Positions 57,455 to 64,000 of a stretch of DNA of 64,000 nucleotides are shown here, one piece after another; the stretch's first letter is position 1, and every line of letters begins with the position of its first letter. Location: the NCBI RefSeq assembly GCF_012395835.1, contig NZ_JAAZSQ010000012.1, positions 15,766-79,765 on the forward strand, given 5' to 3'. This DNA comes from Arthrobacter mobilis. GTDB taxonomy: Bacteria; Actinomycetota; Actinomycetes; Actinomycetales; Micrococcaceae. The translations under genes and the position numbers were made by a program. Below the pieces are notes generated by a model that worked only from the letters and a program-made list of their open reading frames with translations, had not been told where the DNA came from and did no database searches.

Positions 57455-57528
57455 GGGCGTATAGCTCAGGCGGTTAGAGCGCTTCGCTGATAACGAAGAG
57501 GTCCCAGGTTCAAGTCCTGGTACGCCCA
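57455..57528 (+). tRNA. tRNA-Ile (anticodon GAT)
   Basis: 74 nt. Acceptor arm GGGCGTA pairs with TACGCCC; D arm TAGCTCAGGCGG; anticodon loop CTGATAA with GAT at 57489-57491; T arm CAGGTTCAAGTCCTG. CCA is not encoded. Conserved position after gyrA. Confidence 0.96.
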
Positions 57529-57570
57529 CGGAATTCCTGCCGGACTTCCGCACCGTCCTAGGAGGACACC

Positions 57571-57687
57571 GTGAAGAAGCTGATCTTTCTGGCAGCTGCG
57601 ATGGCCGGGGCGGCCATCGTCAAAAAGTGGCAGGAATCCGAAGCGGAGAAATCCGCCTGGAGCAAGGAGACCGACAAGGTCGACTAG
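57571..57687 (+). CDS. DLW-39 family small protein
   Basis: 38 residues from GTG 57571 with CTAGGAGG upstream, below the usual ORF length cut-off. It has an N-terminal hydrophobic helix (KKLIFLAAAMAGAAIV), a KKWQESEAEKSAW core and TDKVD at the end. This is the tiny actinobacterial family found between the two tRNAs downstream of gyrA. Function unknown; a single-span membrane peptide. Confidence 0.88.
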   Translation: MKKLIFLAAAMAGAAIVKKWQESEAEKSAWSKETDKVD

Positions 57688-57701
57688 CTCCGGCTATCCC
57701 C

Positions 57702-57774
57702 GGGGGCATGGCGCAATTGGTAGCGCACCTGCTTTGCAAGCAGGGGGTTAGGGGTTCGAGTCCCCTTGCCTCCA
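57702..57774 (+). tRNA. tRNA-Ala (anticodon TGC)
   Basis: 73 nt. Acceptor GGGGGCA pairs with TGCCTCC and includes the G3-U70 wobble that is the identity element for alanine. Anticodon loop CTTTGCAAG has TGC at 57735-57737. T arm GGGGTTCGAGTCCCC. CCA is not encoded. Confidence 0.96.
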
Positions 57775-57784
57775 CCGGAACAGA

Positions 57785-57821
57785 GGGTCCGGTCCAGACA
57801 TGGACCGGACCGTCTGCTTTT
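57785..57821 (+). terminator. terminator after tRNA-Ala
   Basis: GGTCCGGTCCA (57786-57796) pairs perfectly with TGGACCGGACC (57801-57811); a short outer CAGA/TCTG extension and TTTT at 57818-57821 follow. Confidence 0.85.
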
Positions 57822-57870
57822 AACCCGCCTAGCCTGGACGCAGGCCCTGCCTGCTGCCGCGTTCCGGTCC

Positions 57871-58368
57871 TCAGGCCGGCGGCAGCGGATAGAACCATTC
57901 CCGGTCCGTACCGTCCGGGTCGCGCCAAGTCACGGTTACGGTGGCATCCGTGGTGGAGCGCTCCGGGGCGGCGGTAAAGGACAGCGACTCCCCCGGCGCC
58001 ACCGTGCGCGGCTTTGCCGGCGTGGTCCCCGGCAGGCTCGCCGGCAGCCGGATGAAGACGTCCTGCGCGGCCGCCGTGCCCGTGTTGGTCAGCTCGTAAG
58101 CGCCCGCCCGCGGGACCAGCTGCCAGGCCGCCGCCCCTGGCGGACGGAACAGTACTGCCTGCCGGGAGCCGGCGGCGCTGTCCGCGAGGCGTTCCAGGGC
58201 CGAAATGACGCGCTGGGCGTTGTAGTCGCTGACCCGGCCAGCGGCTTCGGCCCGCTGGGCGCTGGCCGCCGCGTTCCGGCCCTGCCGGCGGCTTTCGGCA
58301 ATGCTCAGGACCGCGCTGACAATGATGCCGGCCGCCGCTACGTAGACGCCCAGGATCTCCGCCTCCAT
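57871..58368 (-). CDS. hypothetical membrane-anchored protein
   Basis: 165 residues. N-terminal helix (ILGVYVAAAGIIVSAVLSIA), then a basic coiled-coil-like helix (ESRRQGRNAAASAQRAEAAG), then a beta-rich C-terminal domain (ELTNTGTAAAQDVFIRLP, TVTVTWRDPDGTDREWFYPL). The C-terminal part could bind ligand or protein on either side of the membrane. No known family. Common in Arthrobacter-like genomes as an orphan by appearance only. Confidence 0.7.
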   Translation of the reverse strand: MEAEILGVYVAAAGIIVSAVLSIAESRRQGRNAAASAQRAEAAGRVSDYNAQRVISALERLADSAAGSRQAVLFRPPGAAAWQLVPRAGAYELTNTGTAAAQDVFIRLPASLPGTTPAKPRTVAPGESLSFTAAPERSTTDATVTVTWRDPDGTDREWFYPLPPA

Positions 58369-58555
58369 TCCGGACCCCCGTTCCGTTCCGCCCGTGACCG
58401 ATGCTACCGCCGGGCAGGGACCGCGGCCACCGGGCCGTCCGGGGTCCCCGTTCCGGGCTGGCGGGGCGGGGAGCCGGCGAACGTTAGCTAGCGCCCAGCC
58501 GCCTCCCGCCCCTCGCTTCGCCCGCTGCGGGGCCCTCGGCGTCTAGGCTGGGTGG

Positions 58556-59449
58556 GTGATTGTCCTGCTCGCCACTGCCGGAGTGATCGGCATTTCCGCC
58601 TCCGGCCCGATCATGGCGGTCACCGCCGCCCCCGCCCTGGCCATTGCCTTCTGGCGCAATTTCCTCGGCGGCCTGGCCATGGGGGTGCCGGCGCTGGTCT
58701 CCCGGGGCGGCGAACTGCGCCGCCTGACGGCACCGGACCTGGCCTGGACCGCCGTGGCCGCCGCGGCGCTGGCCCTGCATTTCGCCTGCTTCATTACCGC
58801 GCTGCAGCTGACCTCCGTGGCCGCGGCGACCGCCCTGGTCTGCCTGCAGTCGGCCTGGATCGCGGTGGCGAACCGGCTGCGCGGGATCCGGACCGCTCGT
58901 GTCGTACTCGCAGGACTGGGCGTGGCCCTGGGCGGTGTGGTGCTGATCTCCGGCTTCGACCTGCAGCTCTCCCCCGCCGCCTTGGCCGGGGACATCCTGG
59001 CGCTGCTGGGCGGCGCCCTGGCAGCCCTGTACACCCTGGCCGGCGGGCGGGTACGCCGGAACCTGTCCACCCAGAGCTATACCGGCCTGTGCTACGGGAT
59101 GTGTGCCCTCCTGCTGCTGGTGCTCTGCCTGGTCTTCGGACAGCCGCTGGCCGGCTTTCCCGGCGAAGCCTGGCTCGGCATCCTGGGGGTGACGCTGGCG
59201 GCCCAGCTCGTGGGGCATACCGCCTTCAACCACCTGCTGGCGGTCATCAGCCCGATGGTGGTCTCGATGATCATCCTGCTGGAAATCCCGGGGGCCGCGC
59301 TGCTGGCGGCCCTGTTCCTGGGCGAAAGCCTGCCGTGGGGAACATACCTGGGCCTGGCCCTGATCCTGGCCGGGCTCGCCGTCGTCATCCTGTTCCAGAA
59401 CCGCCGCCGCAACGGCGGCCCGCCGGAAGCCGAGCTGGGCGCGGACTGA
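58556..59449 (+). CDS. EamA/DMT-family transporter
   Basis: 297 residues from GTG 58556, about 10 hydrophobic helices in two EamA halves (GPIMAVTAAPALAIAFWRNF, LTSVAAATALVCLQSAW; then NHLLAVISPMVVSMIILLEIP). Metabolite exporter of the drug/metabolite superfamily; substrate unknown. Convergent with the glycosyltransferase gene. Confidence 0.88.
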   Translation: MIVLLATAGVIGISASGPIMAVTAAPALAIAFWRNFLGGLAMGVPALVSRGGELRRLTAPDLAWTAVAAAALALHFACFITALQLTSVAAATALVCLQSAWIAVANRLRGIRTARVVLAGLGVALGGVVLISGFDLQLSPAALAGDILALLGGALAALYTLAGGRVRRNLSTQSYTGLCYGMCALLLLVLCLVFGQPLAGFPGEAWLGILGVTLAAQLVGHTAFNHLLAVISPMVVSMIILLEIPGAALLAALFLGESLPWGTYLGLALILAGLAVVILFQNRRRNGGPPEAELGAD

Positions 59450-59456
59450 CCGGCAG

Positions 59457-60296
59457 TCAGATGCCGCCGCGCCTGACCACCTGCCGGGTGCGCACCTGGT
59501 GCACCTTCCGCAGCACCTTGGCCGGATAGTAGACACCCATAAAGATCAGCATCGGCACGCGCAGCACGCGCCGGTGGATCTTGTGGTTCTTGTAGGTCCG
59601 CTCGAAGCGGGTGACGTAGTACCGGTAGTCCTTCGGCGAGTCCTCCAGCCGGCGCGCGGACATGCCGCTGATCATGCCGGGAATGTAGAGGATCTTCAGG
59701 CCATGGTCGGCCAGGTGCACGGAGACATCGATGTCCTCGTGCATCTCGTCCGCTTCGTCACGGCAGACCTCGGTGCGGATGGTTTCCCAGGCGTCCTTGC
59801 GGATGGCCATGTTGGAACCGAACAGGAAGTGGTACTGCTTCTTGGCCAGCTTCAGTACGAAACGGCGCATGCGGTCGTCGGCCCGCAGGCCGAAGCGGCG
59901 CAGGGGCATGTCATAGTAGAGCACCGGACCGGTGGCGGCCATGACCTCCGGATCCGCGAAGCCGCGCTGGACCTGCTCCACCCAGTCCGGCTCCAGCAGG
60001 GAATCGGCATCGATCCGGCCGAGCACGTCCCCGCTGGCGTGGTCCAGGCCGTGGTTGCGGGTGGGGATCAGGCCCTGTTCCTTGTCCTGGGAGAGCAGGA
60101 TGAGCGGCACGTCCGGGTACTCTTCCTGCATGAGGCGGACCAGCTCGGCAGTCCGGTCCTTGGACATGTTGTCCACCACGATGATTTCCTTGGCCGGCAC
60201 GGACTGGTACAGGGCGGCGAGGATGCACTGCCGGATGACCGGTTCTTCGTTGTAGGCAGGGATGACAATGGAGACGCTGGGCAAGGCTGGTGGCAC
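59457..60296 (-). CDS. family 2 glycosyltransferase
   Basis: 279 residues. GT-A fold: SVSIVIPAYNEEPVIRQC, VVDNMSKDRTAELV, the DxD motif in GRIDADSLLEPDW, then SNMAIRKDAW and EDIDVSVHLAD near residue 190. A basic C-terminal tail (VHQVRTRQVVRR) with one hydrophobic patch suggests a peripheral membrane enzyme. It probably transfers a sugar to a cell-wall or lipid acceptor; donor not inferable. Confidence 0.9.
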   Translation of the reverse strand: MPPALPSVSIVIPAYNEEPVIRQCILAALYQSVPAKEIIVVDNMSKDRTAELVRLMQEEYPDVPLILLSQDKEQGLIPTRNHGLDHASGDVLGRIDADSLLEPDWVEQVQRGFADPEVMAATGPVLYYDMPLRRFGLRADDRMRRFVLKLAKKQYHFLFGSNMAIRKDAWETIRTEVCRDEADEMHEDIDVSVHLADHGLKILYIPGMISGMSARRLEDSPKDYRYYVTRFERTYKNHKIHRRVLRVPMLIFMGVYYPAKVLRKVHQVRTRQVVRRGGI

Positions 60297-60361
60297 GGCT
60301 TCAATCTAACAGCTGGGCCGGGCGGCGCCGTCAGCGGGGCAGGACGGTTAAGTTAACGGAG

Positions 60362-60389
60362 CGAGGGGCCCGCTTCCGCGGGCCCCTCG
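60362..60389 (-). terminator. terminator of the helical-repeat protein gene
   Basis: CGAGGGGCCCGC (60362-60373) pairs with GCGGGCCCCTCG (60378-60389), a 12-bp perfect stem with a TTCC loop. It lies below the stop at 60418 on the minus strand. Confidence 0.7.
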
Positions 60390-60417
60390 GCCGGATGCTG
60401 ACAGACGCGCCCTGTCC

Positions 60418-61464
60418 TTAGCCTGCGTCGTCGGCCTTGCGCGAGTTCTTCCGGGTCGCTGGCTTCTCCGTCTCCGTATCTTCGACGGCGGGCCCGCCCA
60501 CTGCCGCCTCGGTCCCGGCCGCGTCCGCCGTGGCCGAGGTCCCGGTGGTGTCCCCGGCCAGGTGCTTGCCCGTGCCGGTGCCGCCGGCCGCTTCGGGGAC
60601 GGGGGTGGTAGTGGCGGCTTCAGCGGCTGCCACCCCAGCGGCCTCTGCCTCCGGGGTTGCCCCGACCACCGGAACAGCGCCCGTGGGCGCGGTGGTGGAT
60701 TCCGGGGCCGCCGGCTGCTGGACCGGGGTCTTCCACGGGTCTTCGACCGGACGCGAGGCACGCCAGGCGGCCACCCCGGCGGCCACCGCGGCACCGACGA
60801 CGCCGGCGATCAGCCAGCCCTTGCCCTTGCCGGACTTTTGGGCTTCCTGCTGCTGGGCCAGGGCCGCTTCGGCCACGGCCTTGCGGGCCTTGCGGCCGGC
60901 ATGCTTGGAGGCTTCTGCCGCCTCGGCGGCTGCCTGCGCCGCAGCCTTGCGGGCCTTGCGGCCGGCATGCTTGGAGGCTTCTGCCGCCCCGGCGGCTGCC
61001 TGCGCGGCGGCTTCGGCAGCCGCGGCCCGCTCCAGGCTGCGGGAGACGTTCTCGGCAGTGGCACCCAGCTTGCTGGAGAAGGTCGGGATGTATTCGCCGA
61101 CCAGCTTTTCCTTGGCGGTGTACAGGGCCGGCGTGGCGCGGTCCAGGGTGCCTTGGAGCCGCGGGGTGGCTTCGTCCACAAGATGGGCGATCTTCGGCGC
61201 CATCTTTTCCAGCTCCAGCTGGATCTTCGGGGTGACGGTGGAGACGCCCAGGGACAGTTCGTGGGCCGCCTTCCGGATGGCCTCCTGGATGCGCGGAGAG
61301 GCCGCGCCGACGCCCTTCTCGATCTTCGGAGCCGCCCAGTGCCGGGCCGCTTCCACCTTGGGTCCGGCCCAGTCCACCACAGAATCGACCTTCGGTACTG
61401 TCCAGCCCCTGCCAGTAGTCAGCGTGTCCTCCAGTTCGCGGGTCAGACGTTCGTTTTTCTTCAC
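60418..61464 (-). CDS. Ala/Lys-rich helical-repeat membrane protein
   Basis: 348 residues. Residues 1-130 are apolipoprotein/LEA-like amphipathic repeats (WAGPKVEAARHWAAPKIEKG, ASPRIQEAIRKAAHEL, TPKIQLELEKMAPKI). A 22-residue block ending ASKHAGRKARK occurs twice in tandem (about 150-195). A basic stretch precedes one membrane helix (GWLIAGVVGAAVAAGVAAW), followed by a Thr/Ala/Pro-rich tail. No enzyme motif. Possibly a stress or envelope scaffold; the repeats are seen directly and the role is inferred. Confidence 0.8.
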   Translation of the reverse strand: MKKNERLTRELEDTLTTGRGWTVPKVDSVVDWAGPKVEAARHWAAPKIEKGVGAASPRIQEAIRKAAHELSLGVSTVTPKIQLELEKMAPKIAHLVDEATPRLQGTLDRATPALYTAKEKLVGEYIPTFSSKLGATAENVSRSLERAAAAEAAAQAAAGAAEASKHAGRKARKAAAQAAAEAAEASKHAGRKARKAVAEAALAQQQEAQKSGKGKGWLIAGVVGAAVAAGVAAWRASRPVEDPWKTPVQQPAAPESTTAPTGAVPVVGATPEAEAAGVAAAEAATTTPVPEAAGGTGTGKHLAGDTTGTSATADAAGTEAAVGGPAVEDTETEKPATRKNSRKADDAG

Positions 61465-61617
61465 AACTACCTCCCGTGGATGGCAACAGTCCAGCCTTAG
61501 CCTACTTTGCAGGCTAGGCCGCTGCTACGGGGGCACAGGAATATCCGCGATTTTCACTGAGCGCGGAACCGCAGCCTGCTGGCGTTTTCGTCGCAGCTGC
61601 GTGGAACAATGGGTGCC

Positions 61618-62160
61618 ATGACTGCAATTCCCACCGCCAAAGCAACCATCCACACCAACCAGGGCGACATCGTCGTCAACCTGTTCGGCAACCATGCCCC
61701 CAAGACCGTGAAGAACTTCGTGGGGCTGGCCACCGGCGAGATCACCTGGAAGCACCCCGGAACCGGCGAAGAGACCAACGCGCCGCTCTACAACGGCGTC
61801 ATTTTCCACCGCATCATCAAGGACTTCATGATCCAGGGCGGCGATCCGCTCGGCCAGGGTACCGGCGGGCCGGGCTACCAGTTCGACGACGAGATCAACC
61901 CGGACCTGGATTTCAACGAGCCGTACAAGCTGGCCATGGCCAATGCCGGAACCCGCGGCGGACGCGGCACCAACGGCTCGCAGTTCTTCATCACCACGGT
62001 GCCCACCACCTGGCTGCAGGGCAAGCACACCATCTTCGGCGAGGTGGCCGACGAAGCCTCCCGCGCCGTCGTCGACAAGCTCAATTCCGTCGCCACGGAC
62101 ATGCGGGACAAGCCGCTCGAGGACGTGGTCATCCAGAGCATCAGCGTCGAGCAGCTCTAG
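61618..62160 (+). CDS. ppiA: cyclophilin-type peptidyl-prolyl isomerase
   Basis: 180 residues from ATG 61618 (61609 adds three). The cyclophilin signature is present: [15 protein letters not shown] with active-site Arg and Phe, [23 protein letters not shown] with the Trp. Cytoplasmic, no signal peptide. Conserved in this place near the actinobacterial origin. A hairpin follows before the rhomboid gene. Confidence 0.95.
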   Translation: MTAIPTAKATIHTNQGDIVVNLFGNHAPKTVKNFVGLATGEITWKHPGTGEETNAPLYNGVIFHRIIKDFMIQGGDPLGQGTGGPGYQFDDEINPDLDFNEPYKLAMANAGTRGGRGTNGSQFFITTVPTTWLQGKHTIFGEVADEASRAVVDKLNSVATDMRDKPLEDVVIQSISVEQL

Positions 62161-62171
62161 CAACCATCCGA

Positions 62172-62199
62172 ATCCCCGCCCGGATATCCGGGCGGGGAT
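62172..62199 (+). terminator. hairpin between ppiA and the rhomboid gene
   Basis: ATCCCCGCCCGG (62172-62183) pairs with CCGGGCGGGGAT (62188-62199), 12 bp with a four-base ATAT loop, 12 bp past the ppiA stop. Confidence 0.75.
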
Positions 62200-62222
62200 C
62201 TGTCTATCCACAGGAGGACCCG

Positions 62223-63089
62223 ATGTCGTTCGGCGCGCCGGCAGAGCCCCCGCACACCGAGGTTCCCGTATGCCCGCGGCACCCGGACCGCGTCTCCTAC
62301 GTCCGCTGCCAGCGCTGCGGCAGGCCGGCCTGCCCGGAATGCCAGCGCAGCGCCGCCGTCGGCATGCAGTGCGTGGACTGCGTCAACGAACTGGCCCGCA
62401 ACGTGAAGGTGCCGCGGACGGTGTTCGGCGGCGTCGCCGTCGGCCAGCCCGTGGTGACCGTCGGCATCATCGTCGCCTGCGTGGTGGTGTACGTCCTGCA
62501 GTGGGTGGTTCCGGCCGTCGCTGACTACATGGTCTACGCCCCCGCGTTCACCGCGCAGCTGCCCGGGATCCCCTTCGAGCCGTGGCGGATGATCACCGCC
62601 GGCTTCCTGCATTCGCAGGGTTTCCTGCTGCACATCGTGTTCAACATGTACGCGCTGTGGATCTTCGGCCAGACGCTCGAGCCGCTGCTGGGCAGGGCAC
62701 GGTTCATTGCCTTGTACCTGCTGGCCGTCTGGGGAGGATCGGTGGCCGTGCTGCTGCTGGGCCAGTGGAACCAGGGGGTGGTCGGCGCCTCCGGCGGGGT
62801 GTTCGGGCTGTTCGCGACCCTGTTCATCATCCAGCTGCAGCGCAAGCAGGACGTGCGCGGCATCCTGGTCCTGATCGCCATCAACGCGCTGATCAGCCTG
62901 ATGCCCGGAGTGTCCTGGCAGGCCCATCTGGGCGGGCTCGTGGTGGGCGCGCTGGCGGCGGCGGCCATTGTCTATGCGCCGCGCGGCCGGTCCCAGCGGA
63001 CGCTGCAGTGGGCGGGGCTGGGCGGCATCGCGGTGCTGCTGGCCGTGCTGACCTGGATCGGCGCCACGCTGGTGACCGTCACGGCCTAG
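62223..63089 (+). CDS. rhomboid family intramembrane serine protease
   Basis: 288 residues from ATG 62223. A Cys/His N-terminal zinc-binding domain (CPRHPDRVSYVRCQRCGRP, then CVDCVNE) is followed by six membrane helices. Catalytic Ser is in GASGGVFGLFA (GxSG) and His in WQAHLGGLVVG. R-x-I-x-x-G-F-L-H in the first loop (RMITAGFLHS) is also seen. Active rhomboid topology; substrates unknown. Confidence 0.93.
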   Translation: MSFGAPAEPPHTEVPVCPRHPDRVSYVRCQRCGRPACPECQRSAAVGMQCVDCVNELARNVKVPRTVFGGVAVGQPVVTVGIIVACVVVYVLQWVVPAVADYMVYAPAFTAQLPGIPFEPWRMITAGFLHSQGFLLHIVFNMYALWIFGQTLEPLLGRARFIALYLLAVWGGSVAVLLLGQWNQGVVGASGGVFGLFATLFIIQLQRKQDVRGILVLIAINALISLMPGVSWQAHLGGLVVGALAAAAIVYAPRGRSQRTLQWAGLGGIAVLLAVLTWIGATLVTVTA

Positions 63090-63276
63090 CTTGCGCACGG
63101 CCGGTTGCGTCCAGGCCCGGGGCCGGCTGCAACGGCGCCGGAACCATCGCTGCCGGCCTGCCTCTCCCCAGCCAGCGTCCGCTTGCCCCGGGCGCTGTCC
63201 CCTGCCGGCCCCGCCGCGGAACGGTCCGCCGCAGGGCCGCGCCAAACCACGCATGTCGTTATTTAAGCGTTTCATC

Positions 63277-63297
63277 AAAGGCCCGACGGGCCTTTTT
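63277..63297 (+). terminator. intrinsic terminator after the rhomboid gene
   Basis: AAAGGCCC (63277-63284), GAC loop, GGGCCTTT (63288-63295), with the T-run reaching 63297. Full textbook form. Between 63090 and 63276 there is no supported gene. Confidence 0.9.
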
Positions 63298-63313
63298 CAC
63301 ATTAAACCGGCCG

Positions 63314-63734
63314 TTGTCCACAGCCCTTATGCACAGTGTGGGTAACCTGCGAAGAAGTCACTTTCCCTGCTTCCGAGCCAGCCGTAGGGATTTCCGCTAT
63401 TCTCCCCGGCCCGGGGCACACAGTTATCCACCCCTGTGGATAACTGTGTGCACAAATGTGGACCTGGGGATTTTCACAGTTTCCCTCCATGACGCTGCCC
63501 GTAGCCGCAATTTCCCCGCTGACCTGCGGTTCCTGTGCCTGTGCCGGGCTGCTTTTTCGCTGCTGCGGACCCTCTCCGGACTCCTGCGGACGGCAGGAAC
63601 AGAAGATTTCCACAAGCGTTATGCACAGGGTGGATAACTTACAGCTGTGTAGTTCCGACGCCGCGGCCCGCCAGCGGCGGGATTCCGGGAGCTGGGGCGC
63701 TGGAAAGGTCAGGGTTGTGCACACCTGTGGATAA
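63314..63734. other. dense secondary cluster of DnaA-box-like sequences
   Basis: At least ten nonamers in 420 bp: TTGTCCACA (63314), TTATGCACA (63327), TGTGGGTAA (63337), TTATCCACC (63424), TGTGGATAA (63435, perfect), TGTGCACAA (63447), TGTGGACCT (63457), TTATGCACA (63619), GGTGGATAA (63629), TTGTGCACA (63715), TGTGGATAA (63726, perfect). No supported gene overlaps. It shares CCACAAGCGTTAT with oriC. Role unknown; see findings. Confidence 0.8.
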
Positions 63735-63740
63735 CTCTGT

Positions 63741-64000
63741 GAACATCTGTGAATGGCGTGGATCCCTCCATCCCGGGAGCACAAGAGGGGCGAAATATTA
63801 CCCTGCGGCCGGGACACATGCCTGCGGCGGCGTCGGCAGATCCGGTAATCTTGGGAATCCAGTGCCCGGCTCGACCAGCCGGGAACGTCAGACGGTCGCC
63901 AGCTGACCATGCGGCGGTCGAGCAGGCGCGACTCTGTGTATCAACCGCTCCCACAGCCGGGCAGTACAGATTGCAGACGGCCCGGACGGGGGCGAAAGCT
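63741..64000. other. right edge, no supported gene
   Basis: Short overlapping frames only. I see no ribosome site with a credible start. The strand and identity of the next gene cannot be told from what is in view. Confidence 0.5.

Noticed and set aside
58499-58545. Possible degenerate copy of the palindromic repeat
   Set aside because: CCTCCCGCCCCTCGC and GGGGCCCTCGG resemble the repeat, but the match is broken by several indels and could be chance in GC-rich DNA.

Overview
The window is about 64 kb of very GC-rich chromosome (roughly two thirds G+C by eye) from an actinobacterium, most likely an Arthrobacter-like member of the Micrococcaceae. It carries the replication-origin region. The evidence is the order rpmH-rnpA-yidD-yidC-jag-rsmG-parA-parB (minus strand) facing dnaA-dnaN-gnd-recF-DUF721-gyrB-gyrA-DUF3566-tRNA-Ile-DLW39-tRNA-Ala (plus strand). 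The small actinobacterial proteins DUF3566 and DLW-39 and several perfect parS sites support this. The species assignment is inference from gene order and codon use, not from a search.

The left 0-40 kb is accessory and metabolic. 0-9.3 kb: a Tat-exported GH128-type glucanase, a CmtR-like metal sensor with a CDF efflux pump, a nonsense-interrupted alpha/beta hydrolase, a LacI regulator divergent from a DapA-family lyase and an Nramp-fold permease, a TSUP exporter, a candidate small RNA, and a GAF-ANTAR antiterminator. 9.5-12.8 kb: small hypothetical genes, a degenerate GNAT, a cold-shock protein, a lipoprotein esterase and an SDR. 12.8-21.4 kb: a regulated amino-acid-type uptake and catabolism locus (GntR plus a soluble Cache protein, divergent from an FAD oxidase, ALDH, class III aminotransferase and a complete ABC importer). 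21.6-24.5 kb: MarR, a tiny secreted protein and a SipW-type signal peptidase fused to DUF5305. 24.6-25.4 kb: a c-di-GMP-I riboswitch with no obvious target and a two-gene small-protein operon with a near-consensus promoter. 25.5-27.2 kb: a decayed ABC exporter. 27-34.8 kb: DUF2071, an SGNH hydrolase, and KdpE/KdpD beside a KimA-like potassium importer. 35-38.7 kb: MFS, a second DapA-family lyase and a MocR regulator.

The core runs from 39 to 63 kb. ParAB acts on eight perfect parS sites, all lying between 21.5 and 41.6 kb on the parAB side. RpmH, RnpA, YidD, YidC and KhpB handle ribosome protein, RNase P and membrane insertion functions. DnaA boxes flank dnaA, with the probable oriC between dnaA and dnaN. 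After gyrBA come two tRNAs, a DMT permease, a GT2, a helical-repeat membrane protein, a cyclophilin and a rhomboid protease.

The most notable unexplained structures are: a second dense DnaA-box cluster at 63.31-63.74 kb, 16 kb from oriC; the orphan c-di-GMP riboswitch; a GC-rich palindromic repeat present singly at 6.73 kb and as three tandem 53-bp units before gyrB; and a candidate small RNA at 7.61-7.75 kb. No CRISPR array, insertion sequence or prophage was seen.
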